A DNA stretch of 64,000 nucleotides from Ursus arctos. Its lineage: Eukaryota > Chordata > Mammalia > Carnivora > Ursidae. Within the stretch, counting starts at the first letter, position 1. Each line of letters opens with the position of its first letter. Where the stretch lies: contig NW_026622808.1 in NCBI RefSeq assembly GCF_023065955.2, positions 50,914,475-50,978,474 on the forward strand, written 5' to 3'. The position numbers were made by a program, and so were the translations under genes. Shown in pieces: positions 1 to 13,167 of this stretch. The notes under the pieces were generated by a model, which saw only the letters and a list, made by a program, of their open reading frames with translations, was not told where the DNA came from and searched no databases.

Positions 1-2050
1 TAAGAGTACCCTGAGAATAGAACAAAAGAAATTAAAACGCTAGATATGCCACAGTTGTCTCATGCAGCAGTTAGAAATTTAATTATTTTATCTCGTAGAA
101 TAATGTGCCCTTCAGAAATCATTTTGGACTAGATGTTTCAAACCAATGATCTGTAGTTAATTATCTTTAATAACTGTTGCACATTATGGTTAGATCTATG
201 TTTTTGCTAAACCAATTAATAATATCTTCATTAGTATAAAGACAAGGTAGCAGGATCCTTTCATTTTTCACATTGAAAGAGTAGATATTTTAAACACTGT
301 AATTTACTTTGGCCATACATTTCCAATGATATGACTAATTAATGAAACTTCAAAGACATAACTTCCAAAAAGCTACTTATTTTAAAGTCATTGTTGAACA
401 TTTAATGGCACTAGGTTGGGGGCATTGGCGACACCCTGACTATCCCTGTCCTGGAATCCTGTAAATCCATGTCAACTACCAAAATGTTTCATGTTTAAAA
501 GAGAAAGAAAATGAATCGAATATTGTCTCTTTAAAAGACCTGTTGATCATGGAAGAAAAACTTAAAAATGGAGGGCCTCTCTTTCTCTCCAATGGTTGTA
601 ATGACCGCAGGACAAAAACATTTCTTTTTAGTTAAAAACACTGGTGGACGCATAGGGTTTGTACTGATGGCAGGGAAAGGGGATGGGCTGAGGGGGGTGG
701 TGGCTTAACCCCTGTCAGGCTGGTCTTTTCCTTCGCTTTGAAGTCCTGTTTACACTCACATAAGGGGGGGCCCCATCAGGGAAGGGTTCTCCACCGCAGT
801 TCACTAAGGTCCTTGCTTTCAATCGGACCTCGCTGTCCTAAGATCTGATCAGATGCACAGCACATTTAGATCAATTATCGAGAGGGCTGGGCCAGATTCT
901 AGCATTCACTGTCTTGTTGACTCCACACAGGCTGAATTTGGGGGTAGGGAGTGGGGAGGCAGTTACTGCTAATGGTCTGCTTGAGCTGCCTTGGAGCATT
1001 TCAATTCCCAGCTATTTCAAAGTAGGAAACATGATTTTGACATATTGACACATACTTTAATACATACTTTAAAAGGGCCTGCTGATAGGGAGTTATCACT
1101 GGGAGAATCCAAGACAGCAAACCATTTATGTATACCTCCGCCTTGTTTGAAAAGAATTACTTGAGGTGACTTATAGGAATGTGCCCATTAGAAGCAAATA
1201 AAGAGAAAATTTGGGCAAAAAGATAAGAGGAAAATTTAATGCAAGTTAATTCTAGGTTTATTAGGCTATCGAACGCCTGGTAAATGTTATTCACAAGAGC
1301 AGAGATGGGCCTGAATCTGGCCTCGTGATGCCTAGTGGTCAAAGCAAAGAGGGCATTGCATCCTGTAAAGCTCATTCACCAGAAAACGGGAAGTTCTGTT
1401 TGTCCTGTATAATCGGGGCCCATGCGTTTGGTTTTTTGTTAACGACTGGAAGGACAGAATTGTTAGAATAAGAGGAACAGTTCTGTTCTTCTGGGACGTA
1501 AATTCTCGTGTCTCATGCTAGGCACATGAAAGATCTCTAGCAGTTGTGTATATGGAGTAGCATATACTTCTTGATAGGTGCAACTAGGAAATCTATGTCC
1601 TACGACTCACATCTTATGGGGTTATGCTATGGGATGGGGATACATAATGAGAAGAAGGTAATTCAGTAGGACTAATTGTAAAGGTTACCAATTGACCGGC
1701 CTTAGTTCTGGCTAGCTCCAAAACAACTTCCACAACGAAATCCTTTATGTATTCCTAAATCTGGCAATACCAGACTACTTAGCCACTGGGGGAAGAAAAG
1801 CACAGAAAGCCAAAAACTGTGCAGTTCTACAAAAAAAGTTGAGTGAAATCAGTTGTCAGAATGAATCTGCTTGTTGTTGATCTGATAATTGAAGGCATTA
1901 AACCAGGAGTCCTTGTGGCCATATTGAAGCAAATAAGGACAAAGAAATAGAATTTCATGACAAGAATGAAAACATTTTGCTTATAATCTATGCATGTGTT
2001 GAAAGCCATTCCCTATATGTGAGTGAGTGACCATGGAAAATTCAGAACTG
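1..2050. other. Unassigned noncoding DNA, no gene seen
   Basis: No long reading frame, RNA gene or repeat that I recognise. The first 400 bases are AT-rich with several TTAATTA/AATTAAT-type cores. The segment at roughly 580-1000 is more GC-rich, with G-runs near 690-705 and 765-773. This could be intergenic or intronic; the sequence does not separate the two. Confidence 0.6.
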
Positions 2051-2538
2051 GTCATGTCACCCCCACATTAAAATCCAGCAGTGGCTTCCCATTGCCTGTC
2101 ACATAAAGTACCAACATTTGGCCTTCATTTCGAGACCCTCTGGCATGTGTTATACCCCTCTAGGGTCATTGCTGCCACAAACACCCTTGCATATGTTTTT
2201 CGCCTTGAATCCTGCTCTCTCTCAACTCGGAGACTTGAAACCCAGTTAACCCTTATTCATCTGTGTGATCTCAACATAAAAGCCACTTCCTCAGGGACAT
2301 GGTCTCTGACCGCTGGCCCCACTTGCCTAGGTCTGATCCTTCTTTCATATGTTCCCACAATCTCTTTGCTAATTAGTCTTTCTTTTTACCTTGTTCTTCA
2401 AATCTGTAATTATTCCTTGACCTTCTCCTGACATTCTTGCTGTACGGGTAGACAGTGTGTTGATTTCCACATCTGCAGGGCCTCAAACAGTGCCCGACAC
2501 ACATTAGGACTCCATAAACATTCAGTAAGTGAATGACG
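2051..2538 (+). mobile_element. LINE2 (L2) 3' segment
   Basis: The order of phrases matches the 3' part of ancient mammalian L2: 'gtggcttcccattgcctgt' at the left, a diverged cysteine/leucine-coding stretch, 'acttcctcagggacatggt' in the middle, and a terminal tail resembling 'cagtgcccgacacacattagg ... cataaacattcagtaagtgaatga'. A 116-codon frame at 2081-2431 lies inside it and is a decayed or chance frame, not a host gene. The element is heavily diverged, as expected of an L2 inherited from the mammalian ancestor. Confidence 0.75.
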
Positions 2539-4644
2539 GTCTCAACTAAAGTCTCAAAATTTAGGGACTCTCGTAAGATAAAATACCACTGAAGAGAGGA
2601 ACGTCATGAAGTTATTTTTCTGTAGACTTAATTTATGGACTTTGGATAAGATAACATACATGTTACTGTGTTAGGGTTAAAAATAAAGCATGGCATGACT
2701 TTCAGCCATTACTGTAATCCCAACTAATCAAGGTACATCATCTATCTGAAGGTTCCAAAGACCCATCTCCGTAAGCTAAAAGCTGCAAATGGAAAAATCT
2801 CCCTACATTACTAAGTGAAAAACACAAATCCTCAGCATTCTGGTCATTCACTAATTTCAGGAAAAAAAAAAAAAAGGACATCCTCAAGTCATGACGTTCT
2901 GTGCTTCCCCTTGCTCTATTCTGCAACTGCTTTGTGAAAAATTGCAATAAAAAAAGTCGCTATACATTTGCAAATAGCTTTTAAAACCAGAGCTCTCTCT
3001 CGGGAATATGATCCTAATAGGATAGAGACAAGGCTAAGTTGCTGAATGCTGCTGGTCATTATTCTTTTGTTTCAACTCAAAGAAAACATGCACAAATCTC
3101 ATAACTAGACTCCCGGGCATGTGTTTTTGCTTACTGCCTAATGTGGTTCTAATAACGCAAACATTCCAGCTAAGTAATGATGACACATCTACAGTTATAG
3201 ATATTAGAAGCTTACGCAAGGGAAACGTTTTGGGAAACACAAAGGAAAAATACAATAAACGTTTTATTTAAATTTTCTTGTTACCATCATTTTAAAACTC
3301 ATTCTGGCCTGTGTTCGCATAAAAAAAAATGGACTCTAAAAAAATATGAACTAAAAAGGAATTCTAGGAGTATGTGTTTCAGAATTAGCCTTGAAATATA
3401 CTTGATTCAGAGTTAAGTCCTTCCTTTGTGGATACACTTGATGAATTAGAGAATAAATTTTTTTGGAATTCTTTTAGCTATATCATTCATTGCTGTATCT
3501 CAAACATGTGTCAATGATATACTCCTTGTGTAAAAATAGGGTAATATACGTACTCCATTTCTACTTGGTTTTGTTCAATTTAGAAGAGAGTTGGGTGCCA
3601 GCCTTTCCAGGGATTAACTCCGATTGAGACTCCATCGTACAAGGGGAGAGTATTAGCTTTTGGGTGGTTGCATTTCTCCTTTTGGCTAACAGCTCCCATG
3701 TTTTACCTCTCTCACTCACAGCCACCTGGTTTGGGTGGAAGTGTTCCTGGTCTGGGGGAGTGCTTATGCCAGTCAGACTATCTTTCTGCGAGGGCAGAGG
3801 ATTTGGTAAAAGGATGAGCATGCAACCTACTGGGTCCATGAGACCTGACTTCACCGTTTGCAGACATTGTTGCTGCCAAGAGTGGAGCCTCACCTGAAGA
3901 TGACATCACCTTGCAGAAGACAGGAGAGCTGGGAATGACGACATCTGGATCAAACCACACCTGAAACTAGTGTCACTTTTGAATTTCCAGTTACTTGAAC
4001 CCAAAAAATTTTTTTTTCCTTATTTATTTAATCTAGTCTGAGTTTCATTTACTTAAACATACAAAGATTCCTAAATGATCCAGGAAACATTTGTTAGAGA
4101 ATTATTTACACAATACTACCCTTAAACTGTGGGATATATGGCTTTTGAGAACTGACTGCTGTCTTTTCCCAATCCTCCATACCCCTTACTTTTGGGTCCA
4201 TAGAAATACTCACCCATCTCTGTCTTTCTACATGGAGGTCCCTGTGCCCACACTTCTGGTGTGACATTTTCATCACCCTTCTCCAGCACATTGCCCCCCC
4301 TGGGTTACCAGAGAACCTCGTTAATGACATTAGAGTAGTGCCTTTTACATGATCACTGACTTGTTTCCTTGTCTCTTTGTCCTCCCTGACCTGTTGTAAT
4401 AATTCCCACTATGCACAAAGTGCCTGCTTTTGGGCAGGAACATTACATGCTGTATGCTAAGCTTCTGAATCAAGCTGCTTGCACGCAAGAAGAAACTAAG
4501 AGCAGAAGACAAGTAGCTTCTAACTTTCTCAGAAATAGAAGATAGCAGAGCCGCTTGAACTTCACGATTCCAAAGACAGTGGGTTTTTTTTCCCCCTATA
4601 TCATGACAAACCAGGTCTTACTCATTTTTATATTTCTGAAACTT
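2539..4644. other. Unassigned noncoding DNA
   Basis: No convincing gene. There is an A tract at 2862-2875. The stretch at 3560-3960 is less AT-rich and carries overlapping frames of 60-110 codons on both strands (for example 3561-3893 minus), which suggests an old unassigned repeat or chance rather than coding. Homology search was not possible. Confidence 0.5.
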
Positions 4645-4783
4645 ACTCATTGTCTAAACCGTAAGCTCCAAAAGTGCAGTTACCATTCTGGATGTGGCAT
4701 TATTGTGCCCCGGTTCCTAGCACAGTGTCCAACATAGAAAAAGGCATTAAATCATTACTTACGTGAATTAACAAATGAATGAT
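4645..4783 (+). mobile_element. L2 3' end
   Basis: Recognised by the L2 terminal order: 'ctaaaccgtaagctccaaaa', then 'ggttcctagcacagtgtcc', then 'cattaaatcattacttacgtgaatta', ending near 'acaaatgaatga'. This corresponds to the consensus 'actgtgagctcc ... cctagcacagtgcctggcac ... aataaatgtttgttgaatga'. It is short and diverged. Confidence 0.7.
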
Positions 4784-4969
4784 AAACAGATTGAGGGTTT
4801 ATTCAATAATTGTGTAAACATGCATGAACGGTCTTTGGTCAAGAGCCTGAATACAGCTCAGAGGATTGCCAAATACTGAGAGAATAAGTGATGTTAGTTG
4901 CCCAAAGCTATGTCAAGAAGGTAGAGGGCCACACAAACTCAATGATGCCTCCGGAATAACCACTGAAAG

Positions 4970-5125
4970 GCTGTGTGACCACAACTAGGTGAGTTAACCT
5001 TTCTGAGCCTTCAAAATCTCATCTGTAAAAGAGGAGATGATAATAAACCTATATCTAGGTTGTAATGAGGTTGTAATGAGAATAAAAGCAAAGTGCATAG
5101 CATATAATGAACTCCACTGGCATTA
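4970..5125 (+). mobile_element. MIR SINE fragment
   Basis: Matches the MIR core and 3' side: 'tgtgtgaccacaactaggtgagttaacctttctgagcct', then 'tcatctgtaaaagagg', then 'gataataaacctat', then a region equivalent to 'gaggattaaatgagataatgcatgtaaagtgc'. An ancient tRNA-derived SINE, not carnivore-specific. Confidence 0.75.
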
Positions 5126-8100
5126 AGAAATAAATGATTAATATCCTGAGACTTTATTTTGACAATAGGGATCGGTATATTTATGAGTGACCTTAAAACT
5201 TTCTTCACAACAAATATGGAACAGATATTTTGAAAAAGATATTTACCTAAAGTTTGTCATGTTCATGGCCAAGAAAAATATCAGAAATGTTTTCTACACC
5301 CTGTGCTGTAGCTTTCGGAGTATTGACTGTTATTTGATAAGGAATATGAGTTTATATTGATTTAATTTCCATCATTTCCTTGTACCTACCTCTCACTCAA
5401 ATTAAGGTAGTTGGATAAAAAGAAATGAATAGTTTAAATTTTAGATTATTGAGCAAAATTTAAATTACTCTGTTCTTTGACTTTTAGACTATTTCACTAG
5501 AGAGAGTTCTCCTCTCCTCTCCCCAGTGAAAAAAGTGTGATGACTCAGTATTGGGTATAAAATCACTGAAAATCATGTTCCAGTTTTACAGCATTTATTT
5601 TATAACTGGATATGCTCTAAATTTTTTTAAAAATCTATTCATTTGTTCTTTCCATTTTAAATTAGATTTACTACTCAAAAGTACAAAGGAAACTTGTTCC
5701 TTAACGAATTAGTTAGCATTTCGAATATTTGTCCAACAGATGAACAATGAGATAGTGGACATTGCAATGTATTTGTTGATGTTTTATCAACAAGGATTTA
5801 CGTGGTGCTGGAACGCTACGAGTTCCAGGATTGTATTTCTGTGATATTGGCAGCTAGATTTAAATTAAGCATCTACCTGAACATTTGTTTGTAATTAGAA
5901 ATATACCCAAAGAAAATTTATTTTTCATGCCAAAACTCTACAAGAAGGTGGTTGAGAGAAGACTCTCTTCACAGCAAGGCAAGCTGGACTTTTTCAATCT
6001 AGCCCAAATCAGAAAGCGCTATAAATCTCCCTAGCAAACAAGTTTATAAACTCATGTTATGTTTAAATAAACATTCTAAGCTAAAACTCTGGACTGAACC
6101 CTAGAATATGTCCAGTTTTTCTTATCACTGCTTTTCTGGTACTGTCTTTGATTTTATGGCAACTGAGATTTTCTAAATTTTCTTGAAATACAGTGGGAAC
6201 ATTCCTTCCGGTGTCTGTGGAACTCCTCTGATTAAAAAGAAAAACAGGTCAATGGTCTTCTGATTAAACTCTATTGCCAATATTTAATTCTATCCCAGTT
6301 TCTCCTCATCTGTTCATGGCTTCAGGAATTTTTTGAAATATAGTAACATAATTGCTTGAAGACTATGGACCTCTTTGGGTTTAAAAAAAAAAAAGAAATA
6401 TTATTCTTACTAAGCTTAATTAATATTTATTTCCATCTCACCTCTATCTTATACCCATTTTTGTCTGGTTCTGTTACTGACCGAGATTTACAAATTAACC
6501 CCTGGTTTAAAACCAAATAAGTACTCAGTTCTTTTAAAATTGTCCACAAGGCGGCAGTAAAACATCTTGCTTCCCCCCGATATCTTGGATTCCTAAGTGT
6601 TCATTTTCTAAACATTTAGATCTTATATTTGTGTGAATTACACTAAAAATTATCCTGCCTTTAAGTGTCTACTTTGCCATTCAAATTGAATTTATTAGTA
6701 AATATGAGTTGGTCATGATGAGACCCTTTAATTTTTCCTACGACAGATGAGTAGAAATCCTTAAAGTTTTGATAACATAAATTACCTATTCATATTGATA
6801 AGCAATATTCCCTTCTTAGTTTTCAAGGTTACGATGAACCCTTGTGGGTTCCCTGTAAATTTTCTAAGAGAAGAGAAGTTGCTATCTGAGCAACATAAAA
6901 CTTGATTTTTTTTTTTTTTTCTTTCTCTCTCTACCCAGTCATACAATGTGAAGATCCCATTCACATGTGATTTTTCCACTTGGAGTTTTCAAATAAAACA
7001 TAAAATTGGATGTTCCCATTTGCTTAGCAGACGCCTTGACAAACCATTGCGGTATAGAAAAATACACTTTTAATAGGTTTCCCTCCCATGTGAGGAAGAA
7101 AAAAATCTAATGGTAGCAAGAATTGAAAGCTCACTCAGAATTACGCTAGTAGGTTTCCCACCCACTGATGGGTACCACCAACCACCTTGCCAGCTGGATC
7201 GCTTACCTGGTATCTACCTGAGCTGGAGACTGTCTCCCATGACCTCATGTGTCAAGCAAGTGAAGGGTACCTTGGAGCTCATGCCCCATACAAGAGAAGG
7301 GGGCGGAGGACGGTGGGGCTGGATGACCTTGCACTGTTCACTGACTTCCTGCTGCCAGAACAATGGTTGCCCCGAGGATGAGAGGCTGCCAAAAGCACCT
7401 CTGGCATAATATGTCATCCCAGTAAACACCTGCCATTCGGGAGCAAAGCAGACAGGTGTGCATGCATTATAGAAATAGAGAGGGGAAGGGAGAGAAGAGA
7501 GGCTTTGACAAAATAAATGCTAACCGTACTTCAATATAGGAGATCTCAGCTGCAGTCTTGGTGCTGTCTGCATGCCTGTGAAAAGCTGCAGGGAGCTTGG
7601 CCAGAGCAAGATTGTGAGATTGAGTCCAGCACTTTGCCAATGCAGGCATAGCATGTTAGCGTGTGTGTGTGTGCGCTCAACATCAAAGCAAATTATTTAT
7701 GAAGTATATTCATATGGCAAAATGCAAGAGAGTTGGTAATAAAGCATAAATAACCAGACACACACATACACAGATTCCATTCTGTCCATTGTCTCGTTTA
7801 AGAAACGTACTGCCTAATGCCTTTAGAATTGAACATTATTTTGCCAGTAATAAAAGACATGAAGTTCATAGCAATTTGTGCCTTCAGAAGGATGGTTTCC
7901 TATTTAAAATACTCTAAATTAAAACATACATCACCCACATAGCCCTTGATTTTTGAAAATGCATATACTTGTATAACTAGCTACTCTAGGAAAAATGCAC
8001 TGAATGATTTAATTTCATATTAAGGTGCAAATGGAGTACTGGATTTGTGTTGAGACACAAGTGTTTTGTGACTGAGAGCAAAGCCTTCTGAAAGATTTTC

Positions 8101-8640
8101 ACCACCACGATTCAAAACTACCGAGTTCAACATGAGAGTAATGACATGATTCTCTTACTTTAAGAAAAGCACATTGATTTTAGACATATTGAAACTCACA
8201 AGTTTTAGAAGTGTGTTTGGGTGAAGGTTAAGTCGTCCTTGACAGTATTAAAAGAAAGGTTTGAACTGTTGAATAACCACCTTTCACCCATCCCTAATTG
8301 TAATTTAAATGACAATATGCTCTCAATCAATAGCTCTTTGTCACACTTTGAAGATCAAGGGATGAGATTTCACCCCATGAGTTTACAAGGCAAAAGCTCC
8401 CTGTTCATAACACTCAAATGTTGCATTAGAATAGTCTTCTCCAGCAATTCGTCCTGGATAAAGGCATTTAAAATGCTACCTTAGAGATGTTAATATTACA
8501 AAGTGTCAGAAGCCTTTATTTTTGTAATTTGCTCTCGGATAGATATCATAATAAAAATACTAGCCCATTCAAAAAGCCAAGTTGTCTGTATATACTAATT
8601 TGACTGGTTTAATCTCAGACATTTCACCCGAATAGCAAAT
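5126..8640. other. Unassigned noncoding DNA
   Basis: Mostly AT-rich with no gene seen. A T tract lies at 6906-6920. The segment at 7110-7450 is more GC-rich and has three overlapping frames of 64-99 codons on both strands with no recognisable domain. A short TG run sits near 7660-7675. Nothing else stands out. Confidence 0.5.
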
Positions 8641-8815
8641 ACTGTGAGTATTTACTGTGTTCTGGGCATTGTACTATGCAGGTGAACATGGTCTTTATTC
8701 TTCAGAGTCAGCCGCTGAGCTGCAATCTACTATTTATTCCCATTGAACAGACGAGGCTCAGAGAGATTGAGTCACTTTGACCTTGTGTCGTACTGCCCAA
8801 GAACGGAGCAACTTG
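8641..8815 (+). mobile_element. MIR SINE fragment
   Basis: MIR landmarks in order: 'tttactgtgttctgggcattgtactatgc', 'ctatttattcccattgaacagacgaggctcagagagattgagtcac' (split here for brevity), followed by the decayed 3' side. The 67-codon frame at 8743-8946 that crosses it is a chance frame. Confidence 0.75.
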
Positions 8816-9738
8816 GACAGAATCAATTCGAAATGTACCTCCGAGAACTTAACAAGCCTCTCCGGCTTCTCGTGGGATGGAAACTCAACGTGAGCAAACA
8901 CAACACAAGCTTCTTTTTCCCCAAATCCCTATGTGCAAGTTTATAAATACATCATAAGCACTTTGCTTATGTACTATTATAATATAAAACTGCACTAGCA
9001 CTTATAGGATATGCTTTATACATAGAAACAGGCACTTTCTGTTTTTTTCCTCCTACTTTCCAAGTAGAATGCATTCTTTGTACATGGACATATGCGTTGC
9101 AGTTTGTTGTTACGTTCATGGGATGATACTGAATTTCCAGGCAGGCCGGGCTGCATCTCTTTGGATTTAGATGAAACAGAACTTGCTTATGCAGTCACTA
9201 CCTGATAAATTCATAATGAGCTCTGAAAACATACGGGACCTCAGGCCATCAGTTAATTTTAAGGATTCCAACATCAACTTTATTATATGACCAGATAATT
9301 GTCATACAAATGTTACAAGATTTCCAATTGGGGTTGTTTTTCTGCTAGTGGCAAAGCTAATGATAATACTAATGGCCATTGCGTGTCGAGTTTATGATTT
9401 GATAGGGCTAGAGATGGAGTGAGGGCCAGATCCTATTCTAGGACAAGTTCTGTCTTGTCTACCTAGTTGACCTGGCCAAGTTTCTACAATATGGATCATT
9501 GGGAAATTTCACATAAAAATGTATGCTTTTTGAGTCCTTTGAAAAATTGGAAAATCTGGAACTATTGGGATAGAGTCCTCCTTGGCAGAAATTGGCTGGA
9601 GTGTATCATGGATGCCCCCTTATGATGATTATGCTCTTTCCCTGTTATGACAGTTCCGACAAGCTCAATTTTAGTCTTAGACTAAAGCAGCTTCTCTCAT
9701 TGCCGTGATGAGAATGCACTCAGTTTTGGAGTCCACAT

Positions 9739-9740
<2 letters not shown>

Positions 9741-9771
<31 letters not shown>
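9741..9771 (+). repeat. Poly(A) tract, 31 bases
   Basis: An uninterrupted run of 31 A residues, the longest pure homopolymer I see in the window. It is not attached to a recognisable Can-SINE or L1 body. It may be the tail of an old retrocopy, or slippage. No clear target-site duplication was found around it. Confidence 0.9.
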
Positions 9772-9774
<3 letters not shown>

Positions 9775-9784
9775 ATATCTACTA

Positions 9785-9962
9785 TGCAGTGTACCCTTAT
9801 ACTATCTATGAGATAGGTGTCATTATACGCATTTTACAGATGAGGAAAAAAAACCCAGAGAGGTTAAATAGCCACTGAGTGCTATGATTAATAAGTGGTA
9901 GGGCTGAGATTCTGCTTCCTATCAAACAGAGCCTGTGCATTAACTCCTATGTTGTCTGAGAC
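9785..9962 (+). mobile_element. MIR SINE fragment
   Basis: Shows the most readable MIR core in the left half: 'gagataggtgtcattata', 'cattttacagatgaggaaa', 'agagaggttaaatagc', 'aataagtggtagggctgagattc' and 'gagcctgtgcattaac'. All are in plus orientation. Confidence 0.85.
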
Positions 9963-12789
9963 ATTCACTCCCACGTGTGGACGGCTCCCCTTCTTAATCA
10001 GCCAAGTGCATTATTATGAAGGCCATTCCAGCCTGGGGTTGCACTGGGGGAACTGAAGATCACTAGCGTGTGCTCACTGACATCCCCATTCTTGTCTAAC
10101 ATAAGAAGCTGCCAGTGTTGGTCTCCAGGTATGAGTGTGGCTGGGAAAACAGTACACATATATACAGCAAGAACATCTACTAACTTAACAACTTCTACTT
10201 TACGAGATTGGCAACCACAACCCCTCAAAAAGGCATGGGGGAATTATTTTCAACAGTGCCAGTCATTCCACCTGCCATTTCATGCTGGAGTGAGAGAGAG
10301 GTGGGAGATGGCAATCTGCTGTTCCCTCAGCCAGTCTTAGCTGACTTGCTTTGTGAGTCTGTTGGTGAAAGATAAGTATTTAGCTATCATCATCATCATC
10401 AATATTATATTGATATAAAACATTTGCAAAAGTGTGAGATATTTTGCAGTTACATAACAACCACCCTACTATCCATGCCATTTTCACCTATCCAAAGGCT
10501 CAATAAAATTTATAGAATTAGTTGTCTCTGGAAACAGGACATCTTGGGATACCCTGATGAGAGCATTCACGCATCATCTCTGTTATTTCAGACCACCCAG
10601 CTAACAATAGTCAAACTCAAATCCAGTAAGATCTAACAAAGTGAGTGGAAGAGAGAGAGATGCAACCAGGGCCATGTAATGTCTGGGCACTGACTGGACA
10701 GTCAATATTGTTCACGAAGCTTAGACAAAAGGAGGTAAGTAGGTGTCCTGTAATCGCCCTGGGCTCAAAGCAGACCTTACTCATCAATCTTCCCTCCTGA
10801 ACATGCAAGGCCAATCAGACAATTAATAACCCAACGTTAGAGAAGGCTATGGGAGATCCAACCTTTCCATGTGGGATTTCAGTCTAGTCTTGCCTGGTCT
10901 TAAGCCAGGACCCTGTCCCTTGCTCAGCTGAGTGGCTGAGCTGAGAAAGGATTGTGGACAACATGCTCTGTGATGATACCCGTGTTGCTGTGAAGACAGT
11001 TAAATGCTTATTTTGTCAGAAACAGAGCTTGGAACAAGAAAATAATATCCAGGGATTATCTTAAATCATTCAAATATAGAAGGCTGGAGGAAACCTACAA
11101 AAATATTACAACACAAAATATGTGTATGTCCATGTGTCAGGACAGAGGAATAGGTGAGGTTACCTGTATTGATCTGGAATCTGGGGAATTACCAGCTCCC
11201 TAGTCACTTGTATTGAGAGGGGAAGCCTTGAAGCTGTAGAAGAAATCATTGCCAAGAGGTCCATCCCCCCAACCCTCGCTATAATCCTCAAGACCACCAT
11301 TAAAGGGACATCAGGCAGGAAATCTTTGACTCTAGAATATAAAAATCCAAAGCATCTCCCTCCTTTCCTTCCTTCTGCCCATTTTTCTTTCCATTCTTGT
11401 ACCTTCCTTTCTTCTCTCCATTCTTGAATCCTTCCATCCTCCCCTTCCTTGTGCTTTCCCCAAAGGAAACATAAAAGGTGTTTTGAGCTTTTCTTTCAGA
11501 CCTGAGAAAATGGGTATGGGGTGATATAACCCTTAGCCCTGGGATCAAATCTCTCTTGTATTCGGCTTGAAAATCTTTGGAGGTAGGAAAAAAAAAAAAA
11601 AAAAAGCTGGCAACTCCACAGAAAAAGGTTTAAATGCAAATGAGAGCTCAAGGTAACACTTGAGTGTGAATGAGTTTCATTCAGAGAATGCCAATCACTC
11701 AGCCATCACACATGATTGACAAGAATTCAGAGGGCTCCAGGCACCAGGAGGAGTGTCTGTGAGAGGTTGAGAAAGGGGCAGAGAAAGGTTAGGAGTCAAG
11801 AAGACACCTCTTGTGCCTTTCAGATTTTTCTAAGGGTCATCCCGTTTGAGTTTATTCGGAAAATTAGTCAAGGTCATTTTATTTCTAGAATTCGTGAAGA
11901 TTTTTTTTTCACTTTTGATTGTTCCAGAATCCGTTCCCGGGGGGTTTATGAAATAGAATCTCTTCTTTATCTCATGGTTCCCCAAACAAACCCTCAACCA
12001 GTGTTACCTCTTGATAGTCAAACCTCATGGTCATTTAGCTAGATTGTAGCTGGACCCACGGTAGGATACAGAGCAAGTCCTTTGGGGTAATTGTGATTTT
12101 TCACCTGCAGAGCTACACATAACTATGCTAATGAGCCGACCCCTCCCCCCACACATTGTCAGGAATCAAACTGATCTGTCAAGCTTGTCTTACAAAAGTC
12201 TCTGGCTCTGCCAGAGCACTCAGATCTTGCTTTATAAATGCTTGAAATATTGGAAAAACACATGTGGACTCTTCATGAAAAACTAAAACCCCTAAGTATC
12301 TTCCCCTCTTGGTCATTTTTGTGAGTTGGTTTGGACTTGAGTAATCCACAGTGAAACCAGAATCTTTGAATCATATCTTCATCGAAAGGTAAAAACAATA
12401 TCCAATTGAAAAAAGAAAGAACTTCCGATCATCTATTGTTTGGAATCTAAAACCTGTCTGTTCTCTCAATTGCAGTTCCCTAAATATTCACTATCTTCTG
12501 TTTGCAAGGGATGTTACAGGCCCCAAAACAATCTAATGCAACCTCTGTTCTCATATATGTAGGTATCTCAGGAAATGTGGTTGGTGCCTCAATGGTAATG
12601 TCGTTCCCCAATAAGGACCCCAATTCAGTGTTGAACTCCAAAGAGGAATGTGCGTCCTCCCCCAAAATAAGTTTGGAAAGCACCTTTATATTACTTTGTA
12701 CATGGGGGGTGGGAGAGATGAGAAGAAATCAGATTTCCATTAAGAGAATGCAAGTTTTAATTCATTTTTGTTTTTTGACAATTGCACGA
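9963..12789. other. Unassigned noncoding DNA with pyrimidine and A tracts
   Basis: No gene recognised. Contents: a short CAT run near 10387-10401; a pyrimidine-rich stretch at about 11350-11452 dominated by CCTT and TTCC; an A tract at 11588-11605; and two unremarkable plus frames of about 110 codons (11716-12042 and 12502-12840), neither with a recognisable motif. Confidence 0.5.
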
Positions 12790-12955
12790 GTCTGTTGTTC
12801 CCATTTTATGGATGAGGACCATGAGGTACAAGAAGGTTAGGTGTATCTTAGCCCAAATCATATCCTGAATAAGTGACAGCACCGTGATGTGCACGCACAC
12901 CCTGGGCAGGAAACTGAATCACACTCTGAGCATTTTCTCACCTACGAATGTGTCT
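12790..12955 (+). mobile_element. MIR SINE fragment
   Basis: Contains 'gttcccattttatggatgagg', 'catgaggtacaagaaggttag', then a diverged region equivalent to 'gcccaaggtcacacagctagtaagtgg' and the 3' side. Plus orientation, strongly decayed. Confidence 0.7.
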
Positions 12956-13167
12956 TAGAAGTGCCCAATCATCTTTTCCAGAATGCTTTTTCCTGGCCTC
13001 TACCTCTAGGGATTCCAATTTAATTGAGTGGCAGTGGATGAAACTATGTTTTAAGAAAGAATAAGAGAGCTACAACCATCAATAACGGCAGATTTTTTTT
13101 TAACATAAGGAAGTAAAGCCTTTTGAAGAAATCAGTTGATTAAATATTCAGAATCTAAACACCTTAC

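Noticed and set aside
2081..2431. 116-codon plus frame as a gene
   Set aside because: It is entirely inside an L2 3' segment; the cysteine and leucine content follows from the repeat's pyrimidine-rich sequence.
10387..10401. CAT run as a microsatellite feature
   Set aside because: Only about five units; too short to list separately.
11350..11452. Pyrimidine-rich stretch as a promoter or branch-point region
   Set aside because: No splice acceptor or CpG-type promoter signal next to it; it looks like a decayed simple repeat.
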